A DNA stretch of 64,000 nucleotides, from NCBI GenBank assembly GCA_019423685.1, contig JAHZAY010000009.1, positions 43,219 through 107,218 of the forward strand. The letters run 5' to 3'. The notes beneath the pieces are model-generated. The model made no database searches. It was not told the origin of the DNA and saw only the letters and a list, made by a program, of their open reading frames with translations. This document shows positions 1 to 8,194 of this stretch, piece by piece. Position 1 is the stretch's first letter; every line of letters begins with the position of its first letter. Origin of the DNA: Clostridiales bacterium (GTDB lineage Bacteria > Bacillota > Clostridia > Oscillospirales > Ruminococcaceae). Position numbers and translations under genes: made by a program.

Positions 1-2
1 TC

Positions 3-251
3 AAAAACTGGGTGGGGCGCCCGCTGCTGGCGGCGGCGACTGCGGCGGCCTTTGCGCGGCTGCTTTTGCGGTGGCTGTGTGCGGAACCGATCTTGCCGGT
101 GCTGCGGATCGCCTTTGTGCTGGCGGTGTTCTTCTTGCTGTACACCGTGTTCCTGCGGATGCTGGGAACAGACTTTTGGCAGTATACCCAAAAAACACTT
201 TTGAAAAAGAGAGACTGCGATGGTTGCCAAGCGCCGAAGGGTGTATTATAA
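3..251 (+). CDS. C-terminal fragment of a membrane protein (5' end outside window)
   Basis: Only the last 82 codons lie in the window; the frame is open from base 3 to a TAA at 249-251. The visible part is rich in Leu, Ala and Phe, with two probable membrane segments (about codons 5-22 and 27-50 of the fragment) followed by a basic tail. That layout resembles the C-terminus of a polytopic transporter, for example a MOP/MATE-type polysaccharide flippase, but no motif names the family. The stop codon falls inside the -10 region of the galM promoter, so the two genes are probably separate transcription units. Confidence 0.55.
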   Translation, partial: KNWVGRPLLAAATAAAFARLLLRWLCAEPILPVLRIAFVLAVFFLLYTVFLRMLGTDFWQYTQKTLLKKRDCDGCQAPKGVL

Positions 252-252
252 T
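224..252 (+). promoter_or_regulatory. sigma-A-type promoter for galM
   Basis: TTGCCA at 224-229 and a perfect TATAAT at 247-252 are separated by 17 bp. The boxes lie inside the last codons of the upstream gene and 51 bp before the galM start. Confidence 0.6.
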
Positions 253-302
253 GAAATTATCAAAAGGAGATTGCAACGTCCTAAAAAGAAGGAGGAAGCG
301 AG

Positions 303-1358
303 ATGGCGATCGAAAAGAGAGTTTTTGGACATTTACAGGATGGACGTCCGGTCTTTTTATATACCATCACCAACCCCAAAGGGGCCTCGGTCAGCTTGAC
401 CGACTACGGCGCTTCGGTAGTTTCGGTGATGGTGCAGGACGGCAAGGGCTGCATGCGGGACATTGTGCTGGGCTGCGACTGTGCACAGGACTATGAGCAG
501 CAGACAGCCTGCCTGGGTGCCGTACCGGGTCGGCACGCCAACCGCATCGGAGGGGGAGAGTTTGTGCTCAACGGCCAGGAGTATCATCTGGCCATCAACA
601 ACGGTCCAAACCATCTGCACGGCGGCCCCACCGGCTTCCACCGCCGCCTGTGGAACGGGGAGATCATCAGCGACCAGAGCGTCACCTTTTCCCGCTTCAG
701 CCCCGACGGGGAGGAAGGCTATCCGGGCAATCTGGTGGTTTCGGTCAAGTACACCTTTGACGAGGAGAATCGCCTGACGATCCTCTATCGCGCCCTGTGC
801 GACCGGGATACCGTCATCAACCTGACCAACCACACCTATTTTAACCTGGACGGGCACAATAGCGGCAGCGTGGAGGAGCAGTGCCTGAAGATCTACGCCG
901 ACAGCTTTACCGAGAACGATGCCAACTGCCTGCCGACCGGTCGGATTGTATCGTTGGACAGCGAGGAGGGTGCGGCGATGGACTTCCGCAACTTTACTCC
1001 CATCGGCAAGCACCTGCACGAGGACAACATTCATCTGAAAAACGGCTCCGGCTACGACCACAACTACATTCTCAAAAAACCGGACGGCAAGCTCTGCGCG
1101 CGCGCGTACAGCCCATCCAGCCGCATCCTGCTGGACTGCCGCACCACCGAGCCGGGTTTGCAGTTTTATACTGGCAACTTTTTGAGCAGCGCCAATATCC
1201 GCGGCAAAGGCGGGGCAGTTTACCAAAACCGTGGGGGATTCTGCCTGGAGACCCAGCATTTCCCTAACGCCATGCAGCACCAAAACTTTCCATCGGTTGT
1301 GCTGCCCGGAGGGGATCTGTACCGCTCCATCACCGAATTCCGCTTTGACATTATTTGA
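303..1358 (+). CDS. galM: aldose 1-epimerase (galactose mutarotase)
   Basis: The 351-residue protein interconverts alpha and beta anomers of aldoses in the cytoplasm, the first step of the Leloir pathway. The fold markers appear in order: NHLHGG at residues 103-108, NHTYFNLDGH at 176-185 with the catalytic acid His177, YDHNYIL at 251-257, and the catalytic base Glu316 in GGFCLETQHFP. Length is normal for bacterial GalM. The ATG at 303 has an AAGAAGGAGG ribosome site just upstream. The gene stands alone between its own promoter and a terminator; no galK or galT is in the window, so its sugar substrate cannot be read from context. Confidence 0.93.
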   Translation: MAIEKRVFGHLQDGRPVFLYTITNPKGASVSLTDYGASVVSVMVQDGKGCMRDIVLGCDCAQDYEQQTACLGAVPGRHANRIGGGEFVLNGQEYHLAINNGPNHLHGGPTGFHRRLWNGEIISDQSVTFSRFSPDGEEGYPGNLVVSVKYTFDEENRLTILYRALCDRDTVINLTNHTYFNLDGHNSGSVEEQCLKIYADSFTENDANCLPTGRIVSLDSEEGAAMDFRNFTPIGKHLHEDNIHLKNGSGYDHNYILKKPDGKLCARAYSPSSRILLDCRTTEPGLQFYTGNFLSSANIRGKGGAVYQNRGGFCLETQHFPNAMQHQNFPSVVLPGGDLYRSITEFRFDII

Positions 1359-1368
1359 TGTTGCCCCA

Positions 1369-1406
1369 AAACCTGGCCTCCTTTTCAGCCAGGTTTTTCT
1401 TTTTTT
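1369..1406 (+). terminator. intrinsic terminator of galM
   Basis: AAACCTGGC at 1369-1377 pairs with GCCAGGTTT at 1388-1396, followed by a T-rich run. Confidence 0.85.
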
Positions 1407-1795
1407 CACCAAATGAAACAAAGTTTTCTAAATTAAATAGAACAAATTGACGGAATTTAGGCAATGAAATTTAGAAAAAGTGTATAACTTTGAACAGCCT
1501 TTTTTATCTATTTAAAGATGAATATAGAAAGATGCATAAAAAGGTGTCGATAAAATTGGCAAAAGGTCGAAAATATTTTTTTTCAAAAAAAAATAAACTG
1601 CGAATATAAAAGATTGAATTTGAATTTTCTTTTAAGAGCCTTTGAATTTTATACAAATTGTATTTTATTCGCTTGGTTTTTTTGAAAAAAGTGAGCGAAA
1701 TTAACAAGAAACAGTCTTGACAAAAAAGTGACGAATGTGATTTTTGGGTAAATTGTATATTTTTTCATGTTAAATTTATGAAGTGGTATATAATA

Positions 1796-1824
1796 TTGAC
1801 AAATACAATCTTATCTGCTATCCT
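1796..1824 (+). promoter_or_regulatory. promoter of the opp operon
   Basis: Perfect TTGACA at 1796-1801 and TATCCT at 1819-1824, spaced by 17 bp. The same two hexamers with the same spacing precede the paralogous orphan binding protein at 8195. Confidence 0.8.
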
Positions 1825-1861
1825 AAATATTAATCATTATTGATGTTATAACGCTCTATTC

Positions 1862-1892
1862 AAAACGGTATAAGATGCTTTATACCGTTTTT
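1862..1892 (+). terminator. terminator-like hairpin in the opp leader (possible attenuator)
   Basis: AAAACGGTATAA (1862-1873) and TTATACCGTTTT (1880-1891) form a 12-bp perfect stem with a 6-nt loop ending in T5. It lies after the promoter at 1796-1824 and before oppA, so it would interrupt the opp transcript unless read through. Confidence 0.65.
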
Positions 1893-2012
1893 CCAGTAGG
1901 GCGGAATGACGATCAATCAGATTAGCCCGGAAAAAGAGAAAGAGGGCGGCGTCGAGAGGGTTCTGCCATACAAAGAAGAGCTCTCCGATATGCGAAGGAG
2001 GATCAACTTAAT

Positions 2013-4025
2013 ATGAAAAAGACACTTACTAGACTGCTGGCGCTGGCTTTGACAGCGGCTATGGTCCTGACAGGCTGCAGCAGTGGAAACAAAGGGGGAG
2101 ACGCAAATTCTGAAAGCGGTAATGCCGCAAGCGGAACCCAGAACGAGGATACTTCGGAAAATGCCATCAAGGACCTGTACATTCCGAGGCTTGCCACCAG
2201 AGAGCTCGAGACCTTCAACATTCTGTATACACAGCGTGCAGAGGACGGCGAGAACCTGACCAGCCTTGTAGACGGCCTGCTGGAATCGAACCCGAAGGGC
2301 GAGCTGGTTCCATGTATCGCACAGGAGTGGGGAACAGAGGACGGTGGTCTGACCTGGACCTTTAAGCTCCGTGACAACGCGAAGTGGGTAGACATGAACG
2401 GCAACGAGAAAGCAAACGTCGCAGCAAACGACTTTGCAACCGGCCTGGAGTGGGTGCTCAACTTCTACAAGAACGATTCCAACAACACCGCAATGCCGAT
2501 GGAGATGATTAAGGGCGCTCAGGAGTACTACGAGTACACCAAGACCCTCAGCAAGGAAGAGGCACAGGCGCTGGATGCCAGCGAAGGTTCCAAGTTCCGT
2601 GAAATGGTCGGCATTGAGACCCCGGATGATTACACCGTTGTTTACACCTGCGTAACCCAGAAACCGTATTTCGATTCTCTGGCTTCTTACGTTGCACTGT
2701 ACCCGATGTCTCAGGGCATGGTCGACGAGCTGGGCGGCGTAGATGCGGTTCGCTCGATGAACAACGAGAACATGTGGTACAATGGTTGCTACACCATGAC
2801 CTCTTACATCCAGGGCAATGAGAAAGTATTCACCAAGAACCCGATGTATTGGGATACTGAATGCACCCTGTTCGACACAGTCACCGTGAAAATGGTTGAG
2901 TCCAACGACGTTGCATTCCAGCTGTATCAGAGCGGCGACGTGGACTATGTACAGCTCACTGAGAGCCAGCTGACCACCATTGCTAGAGACCCAAGCAACC
3001 AGCTCTACGATTACCTGGTACCGGATGTTCCTTCTCACTTCTCCTACCAGATCCAGTTCAACTACAACAAGCTGAACTCCGACGGCACACCAGATACAAA
3101 CTGGAACACCGCGATCGCAAACGAGGCGTTCCGCCTGTCCTGGTGGTACGGCCTGGATCTGTCCGAGTTCTGGAAGAGAACCAACGCAATTGACCCGTTC
3201 TCCTGCGAGAACAACTGCTTCACTATGAAGGGTCTGGTCTACACCTCCGATGGCACCGACTATACCCAGCTGGTAGAAGACAGACTTGGTTTGCCGGAGA
3301 AAAACGGCCAGACAATGGTAAGACTGGATGCTGACAAAGCAGCTCAGTACAAACAGCAGGCGATCGACGAATTGACCGCAGCCGGAGTTACCTTCCCGGT
3401 TGAGGTTGACTACTACATCTCCGCTTCCAGCCAGACCGCTCTGGACAGTGCAAATGTACTGGCACAGACAATCTCTGACAGCCTGGGCGACGATTACGTC
3501 AAACTGAATATCAATACTTATGTATCCAGTTCCAACACCGAGGTTATTGTTCCACATCTGCATTCCTTCACCATCAACGGTTGGGGCGCAGACTATGGTG
3601 ACCCGCAGAATTACCTGGGCCAGATGGTTTACGGACCAGAAAGTGCTTACTATTCTCAGAACTATACCTACGTCAATGAGCTTACCGAGAACGAAAACAA
3701 CGCTGATCTGATTGCTACTTTGACTGAATTCACCGACATGGTTTCTCAGGCAGATGCAATCACCGACGACATGGATGCAAGATACAATGCCTATGCAGAT
3801 GCAGAGGCCTATATGCTTGAACATGCGCTGGTACTGCCTTGCTATTACCAGGTTGGCTGGTGCTTGACCAGAGTAGACAACGACACCAAGATGCAGCCAA
3901 TGTTCGGCAGCGTCGGCGACAAAATGAAGAACTGGGGCAGCAATGCTGACGGCTATACCAGCGAAGAAAAGGGTGTGGCTGAACAGATTGCAGCATATAC
4001 TTCCGAACAGTCAGGAGTTGAATAA
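2013..4025 (+). CDS. oppA: peptide ABC transporter substrate-binding lipoprotein (OppA-type)
   Basis: This 670-residue family-5 extracellular solute-binding protein captures peptides outside the cell and delivers them to the OppBC channel. The N-terminus is a lipoprotein signal with lipobox LTGC (Cys about residue 22), followed by a Ser/Gly/Asn-rich linker. The body carries the family pattern TEDGGLTWTFKLRDNAKW near the start and long Tyr/Asn-rich lobes. It is longer than E. coli OppA (about 540). The ATG at 2013 follows AAGGAGGA with good spacing. It leads the operon and ends three bases before oppB. A close paralogue lies at 8195. Peptide specificity cannot be read from sequence; nickel or other family-5 ligands remain possible. 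Confidence 0.9.
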   Translation: MKKTLTRLLALALTAAMVLTGCSSGNKGGDANSESGNAASGTQNEDTSENAIKDLYIPRLATRELETFNILYTQRAEDGENLTSLVDGLLESNPKGELVPCIAQEWGTEDGGLTWTFKLRDNAKWVDMNGNEKANVAANDFATGLEWVLNFYKNDSNNTAMPMEMIKGAQEYYEYTKTLSKEEAQALDASEGSKFREMVGIETPDDYTVVYTCVTQKPYFDSLASYVALYPMSQGMVDELGGVDAVRSMNNENMWYNGCYTMTSYIQGNEKVFTKNPMYWDTECTLFDTVTVKMVESNDVAFQLYQSGDVDYVQLTESQLTTIARDPSNQLYDYLVPDVPSHFSYQIQFNYNKLNSDGTPDTNWNTAIANEAFRLSWWYGLDLSEFWKRTNAIDPFSCENNCFTMKGLVYTSDGTDYTQLVEDRLGLPEKNGQTMVRLDADKAAQYKQQAIDELTAAGVTFPVEVDYYISASSQTALDSANVLAQTISDSLGDDYVKLNINTYVSSSNTEVIVPHLHSFTINGWGADYGDPQNYLGQMVYGPESAYYSQNYTYVNELTENENNADLIATLTEFTDMVSQADAITDDMDARYNAYADAEAYMLEHALVLPCYYQVGWCLTRVDNDTKMQPMFGSVGDKMKNWGSNADGYTSEEKGVAEQIAAYTSEQSGVE

Positions 4026-4028
4026 AGA

Positions 4029-4979
4029 ATGCTGAAATACACCATCAGAAGGTTAGCAGAGTCCCTGGTAACAGTATTGATTATTGTTACAATCGTATTC
4101 TTGCTGTTAAGACTGCTTCCGACCGACTACTATTTCACAGAAGAACAGCTGATGAAATTCACCGAGGAACAGAAGCAGGAACAGCTTCTTGCAGCGGGAC
4201 TTCTTGACCCAATCCCGAAACAGCTGATGAACTTTTACAACGACTTGATCCACCTCGACTTTGGTGAATCCAGACGTATTCAGAACGGTGTATCGGTTCT
4301 TAAGGTTATCGGCGATAAATTCGCAATTTCCATGCAGTTAGGTCTTATTGCGATCGCCATTTCCGTTATTATCGGTGTTCCGCTGGGTATCCTGCAGACA
4401 CGATTTAAGAATAAGGTTCCGGATCACATCGTCACTGTTTATACCATCTTTGTAAACGCGGTACCGGCGCTGGTATCTTACTCTTTGGTCTTGATCTTCG
4501 GTTCCCGAGTGCTGGGACTGCCGTCCATGTACTCGACCCGTAACCCAGGCCCATCCAGTGTTCTGCCAATCGTTTGCTTGTCGATGACCTCTATCGCTTG
4601 GTACGCTCTGTGGACCAGACGTTATATGATTGATGAGCTGAACAAGGATTACATCAAACTGGCCCGCGTAAAAGGTTTGAGCAACCGCTCGATCATGGTT
4701 AGACACGTACTGAGAAACGCTTTCGTTCCGATTGCGCAGTACCTGCCACAGTCCATGCTGTTGACCATCGGCGGCTCCCTGCTGGTTGAGAGATTCTTCT
4801 CTGTACCTGGCATGGGCCCTCTGCTGACCGACTCTATCCAGCGTTACGACACCAGCGTTGTACAGACTCTGGTAATGCTCTACGCTGCTTTGAGTATTCT
4901 GGGTGTATTCCTGGGCGACGTTCTGATGATGATCATTGACCCGAGAATTACACTTGCCAATAAGGGAGGTACAAGATAG
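4029..4979 (+). CDS. oppB: peptide ABC transporter permease, OppB/DppB type
   Basis: A 316-residue inner-membrane permease forming half of the translocation pore. It has an N-terminal membrane segment starting at about residue 8, an extracytoplasmic loop, then further helices and the EAA-type coupling motif around residues 213-232 (DYIKLARVKGLSNRSIMVRH) that contacts the ATPases. It follows oppA by three bases, and its TAG stop shares a base with the GTG start of the next gene, so the two permeases are probably translationally coupled. Confidence 0.92.
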   Translation: MLKYTIRRLAESLVTVLIIVTIVFLLLRLLPTDYYFTEEQLMKFTEEQKQEQLLAAGLLDPIPKQLMNFYNDLIHLDFGESRRIQNGVSVLKVIGDKFAISMQLGLIAIAISVIIGVPLGILQTRFKNKVPDHIVTVYTIFVNAVPALVSYSLVLIFGSRVLGLPSMYSTRNPGPSSVLPIVCLSMTSIAWYALWTRRYMIDELNKDYIKLARVKGLSNRSIMVRHVLRNAFVPIAQYLPQSMLLTIGGSLLVERFFSVPGMGPLLTDSIQRYDTSVVQTLVMLYAALSILGVFLGDVLMMIIDPRITLANKGGTR

Positions 4980-5926
4980 TGGAAGAGAACAAAGTAATGG
5001 ATCAGAAAATTGAAAACGAGGATGAACTCTTTCACTTTGTAGAGTATTCTCCTGAAGCGGCTGAGATGATCGGTTACTCGGATTATTCTTACTGGAAATC
5101 GGTATTCCAGAACTTCCTGAAGAGAAAATCCGCTGTTGCCCTGAGCATTGTATTTATCGCTCTGGTTATCTTCTCCTTCATCGCACTTGCAATCGGCAAA
5201 TATAACTATGCAGATCTGGTAACCGACTCCTCCAAAGCGTTCATCAACCCGAACGCAGAGTACTGGTTCGGTACCGATAACATCGGACGTGACTACTGGT
5301 GCCAGGTATGGTACGCAGCACAGACCTCCATCAAACTGGCGTTGATCGTTGGTATTGGTGAGTGCGCTGTCGGTATCACCATCGGCTGTCTGTGGGGCTA
5401 TGTCCGCAAGCTGGACACCTTCTTCACCGAGCTGTACAACATCATCAACAGCGTTCCTCAGATCATCTACATGACCCTGATCGCTCTGATGATCGGCCAG
5501 AGCTTCACCATCATGTGCGTATCGCTGATCGCGTTCCACTGGTTGGTAATGGCCCGTAACGTCCGCAACCTCGTTATGATCTACCGCGACCGTGAGTTCA
5601 ACCTGGCTTCCAGAACGCTGGGTACTCCGATCTACCGCATCCTGATCAAGAACCTGCTGCCGCAGCTGGTCAGCGTTATCATCCTCCGTTTGGCTCTGTC
5701 CATCCCGGGCACCATCAACATGGAGACCACACTGTCCTACCTCGGCCTCGGCCTTGACATCAACACTCCTTCTCTGGGTATTCTTTTGAGAAACGCAAGA
5801 AGCTACTTCCTGGACTACCCATACCTGCTGATCTTCCCAGCAGTCATCGTATCGGTAATCACCATTACGTTCTACCTGATCGGTAACGCATTCTCGGATG
5901 CTTCCGACCCACGTAACCACGTATAA
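4979..5926 (+). CDS. oppC: peptide ABC transporter permease, OppC/DppC type
   Basis: A 315-residue partner permease of OppB. It begins with an acidic cytoplasmic N-terminus of about 45 residues, then a membrane segment (about 51-75), the OppC pattern YWFGTDNIGRDYWCQVWY, and several helices. The coupling loop contains EFNLASRTLGTPIYRILIKN. The start is a GTG at 4979 inside the oppB stop (TAGTG), with AGGGAGG about 8 bases upstream; an ATG six codons further in (4997) is a weaker alternative. Confidence 0.92.
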   Translation: MEENKVMDQKIENEDELFHFVEYSPEAAEMIGYSDYSYWKSVFQNFLKRKSAVALSIVFIALVIFSFIALAIGKYNYADLVTDSSKAFINPNAEYWFGTDNIGRDYWCQVWYAAQTSIKLALIVGIGECAVGITIGCLWGYVRKLDTFFTELYNIINSVPQIIYMTLIALMIGQSFTIMCVSLIAFHWLVMARNVRNLVMIYRDREFNLASRTLGTPIYRILIKNLLPQLVSVIILRLALSIPGTINMETTLSYLGLGLDINTPSLGILLRNARSYFLDYPYLLIFPAVIVSVITITFYLIGNAFSDASDPRNHV

Positions 5927-5950
5927 TCGAAAGAACAGGAGGCAAGCATA

Positions 5951-6991
5951 ATGGCAAAAGAACCTATTTTATCTGCTAAAGATGTAGAAATCCAGTTCAG
6001 TTTGCGTGGCCGTAAATTGATGGCGATCAGAAAATGCTCTCTTGATCTGTATGAAGGAGAGACACTGGCCATCGTAGGTGAATCTGGTTCCGGTAAATCT
6101 GTATTTACAAAGTCGTTCATCGGCATGCTGGATGCCAACGGCAGCATCGTCAATGGCTCCATCATGTACAACGGCGTCGATATCTCCAAATATAAAACTG
6201 AAAAAGAATGGATGACCATTCGCGGCAAAAAGATCGCGATGGTTATGCAGGACCCAATGACCTCCCTGAACCCGCTGAAGAAGATCGGCAAACAGATCCA
6301 GGAAAGCATTGAGCTGCACCAGGGCCTGAAAGGCGAAGCGGCCAAAAAAGAAGCGATCGAGATGCTCAAACGTGTAGGTATCCCTGATCCAGAGCGCCGC
6401 TACAACCAGTATCCGCACGAGTTCTCCGGTGGTATGAGACAGCGTGTTGTTATCGCGATCGCTGTAGCCTGCCGTCCGCAGATCCTGATCTGCGACGAGC
6501 CAACCACCGCGCTGGACGTTACCATTCAGGCACAGATTCTGGATCTGATCCACAGCCTGCAGAACGAGCTGCACATGACCGTTATCTACATCACCCACGA
6601 CCTGGGCGTTGTAGCGAATGTTGCGGACCGCGTTGCAGTTATGTACGCTGGTCAGATTGTTGAGTACGGACTGGTCAACGAGATCTTCTATGATGCTTGG
6701 CATCCATACACCTGGGCGCTGCTGTCCGCACTGCCACAGCTGGGCGTCAAGGGTCAAGATCTGCCGTCCATCGACGGTACACCACCGAACCTCTTCAACG
6801 TCATCAAAGGCGATGCGTTTGCTCCACGTAACCGTCACGCCCTTGCAATTGACTTTGTAAAGGAACCGCCGTTCTTCAGCATTTCTGAAACTCATAAGGC
6901 TAAGACTTGGTATCTGGATCCGCGCGCTCCAAAGATCGAGCAGCCAGACTCCATTCGCCGTCTGCGTGAAAAAATGAGAGAGAGAGGTTAA
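5951..6991 (+). CDS. oppD: peptide ABC transporter ATPase, OppD type
   Basis: A 346-residue ATP-binding subunit on the cytoplasmic face of OppBC. Walker A GESGSGKS is at residues 43-50, the Q-loop Gln at about 100, the ABC signature SGGMRQR at about 159-165, and Walker B ILICDEP at about 178-184, followed by the TALDV D-loop and the H-loop ITHD. The C-terminal extension with PSIDGTPPN is typical of OppD/DppD proteins. It follows oppC by 24 bases with an AGGAGG ribosome site and overlaps oppF by one base (TAATG). Confidence 0.94.
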   Translation: MAKEPILSAKDVEIQFSLRGRKLMAIRKCSLDLYEGETLAIVGESGSGKSVFTKSFIGMLDANGSIVNGSIMYNGVDISKYKTEKEWMTIRGKKIAMVMQDPMTSLNPLKKIGKQIQESIELHQGLKGEAAKKEAIEMLKRVGIPDPERRYNQYPHEFSGGMRQRVVIAIAVACRPQILICDEPTTALDVTIQAQILDLIHSLQNELHMTVIYITHDLGVVANVADRVAVMYAGQIVEYGLVNEIFYDAWHPYTWALLSALPQLGVKGQDLPSIDGTPPNLFNVIKGDAFAPRNRHALAIDFVKEPPFFSISETHKAKTWYLDPRAPKIEQPDSIRRLREKMRERG

Positions 6992-7935
6992 TGGGAATGG
7001 CAGAGAGAGAAAAATTAGTTGAATTAAAAGACGTACAGATCACATTTGGATCTGGCCGTAAAAAGTTTGTTGCGGTTAACGATGTCAACTTCGATATCTA
7101 TAAAGGTGAAACCTTCTCTCTGGTAGGTGAGTCCGGTTCCGGTAAAACTACCATTGGCCGTGCAATCCTTCGCATCAATCCGGTATCCTCCGGCGAGATC
7201 CTCTTCAAGGGCCAAAGAATCAGTGGTAAGATCTCCAAGGATCTGGATAAAGAGGTCATCCGCAAATGCCAGATGATCTTCCAGGACCCAATGGCTTCCC
7301 TGAATGAGAGAGCAAAGGTTGACTACATCATCTCCGAAGGTCTGATCAACTTCCATCTGTATAAGGATGAGAAGGAGCGCGAGGAAAAAGTACAGCGCGT
7401 TCTGCACGAGGTAGGTCTGCTGCCGGAGTTCGCTTCCCGTTTCCCACACGAGTTCTCGGGTGGTCAGAGACAGCGTATCGGTATTGCCCGTGCGCTGATC
7501 ATGGAGCCTGAGTTCATCGTTGCCGACGAGCCGATCTCTGCGCTGGACGTTTCTATCCGTGCGCAGGTACTGAACCTGCTCAACCGTCTGAAGAAGAGCA
7601 GAGGCCTGACCTATCTGTTCATCGCGCATGACCTGTCTGTTGTACGCTTTATTTCTGACCGAATTGCGGTTATCCACAAAGGTCAGATCGTCGAGCTGTC
7701 GGAGGCAGAAGAGCTTTTCCGTCATCCGCTGCATCCTTACACCAAGGCTCTGCTGTCTGCGGTTCCAACTCCAGACCCGGAAGTCGAAAAGAAGAAGAAG
7801 CTCCTTGTTTACGATCCAAGTGTGCATGATTACTCTGTTGACAAACCGGTTTGGGAAGAGATCCTCCCCGGACACTTTGTTCACGGAAATCAGCGTGAGC
7901 TTGAACAGTACAGAAACGAGATTGCAAAATCTTAG
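6991..7935 (+). CDS. oppF: peptide ABC transporter ATPase, OppF type
   Basis: The second ATPase of the importer, 314 residues, which would pair with OppD as a heterodimer. Walker A GESGSGKT is at residues 46-53, the signature SGGQRQR and Walker B FIVADEP follow, and the C-terminal region carries HPLHPYTKALLSAVP, a hallmark of OppF/DppF. The start overlaps the oppD stop by one base; an ATG two codons later is equally possible. A strong terminator closes the operon. Confidence 0.94.
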   Translation: MGMAEREKLVELKDVQITFGSGRKKFVAVNDVNFDIYKGETFSLVGESGSGKTTIGRAILRINPVSSGEILFKGQRISGKISKDLDKEVIRKCQMIFQDPMASLNERAKVDYIISEGLINFHLYKDEKEREEKVQRVLHEVGLLPEFASRFPHEFSGGQRQRIGIARALIMEPEFIVADEPISALDVSIRAQVLNLLNRLKKSRGLTYLFIAHDLSVVRFISDRIAVIHKGQIVELSEAEELFRHPLHPYTKALLSAVPTPDPEVEKKKKLLVYDPSVHDYSVDKPVWEEILPGHFVHGNQRELEQYRNEIAKS

Positions 7936-7946
7936 CAACATAAAAA

Positions 7947-7978
7947 AGAAGCTGCCTGATCAGGCGGCTTCTTTTTTT
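7947..7978 (+). terminator. intrinsic terminator of the opp operon
   Basis: GAAGC-T-GCCTG pairs with CAGGC-G-GCTTC around a 2-nt centre, followed by a run of T. Confidence 0.88.
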
Positions 7979-8067
7979 ATATTTGGAAAATCATAGAAAC
8001 TTTAACAAAGTAAATTGCAAAATTGTCATCATATTAAACAAAAAATATCACATTAGTGAAATAATTA

Positions 8068-8096
8068 TTGACATATTTTCTGAAAGATGGTATCCT
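8068..8096 (+). promoter_or_regulatory. promoter of the orphan OppA paralogue
   Basis: TTGACA at 8068-8073 and TATCCT at 8091-8096 with a 17-bp spacer; identical boxes and spacing to the opp promoter at 1796. The flanking DNA is AT-rich, as at opp. Confidence 0.8.
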
Positions 8097-8194
8097 AAAA
8101 CTGTTCTTTTCATTGTATGATGTTGTGGCAGAATAAAAGGGACGTCATATGATGAAAAAAGAGAGTATTATCTCAGAAGAGAAGGAGGATACGT

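Larger units (their letters stand above)
1407..2012 (+). other. AT-rich intergenic region carrying the opp promoter and leader
   Basis: About 600 bases without a credible gene. The part up to about 1790 is conspicuously AT-rich, with runs of A and T, compared with the GC-rich coding DNA around it. It ends in the opp promoter, a terminator-like leader hairpin and the oppA ribosome site. Short reading frames here, including a 67-codon frame on the minus strand, look like chance products of base composition. Confidence 0.6.

Noticed and set aside
1504..1707. A 67-codon minus-strand frame upstream of opp
   Set aside because: Lys/Phe/Ile-rich product of an AT-rich block, without ribosome site or partner.
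1917..3824. A 635-codon open frame on the minus strand across oppA, and similar long antisense frames over opp, hyd, pur, hut and gcv genes
   Set aside because: They mirror strongly biased codon use of the genuine sense genes, have no ribosome sites and give low-complexity, family-less proteins.
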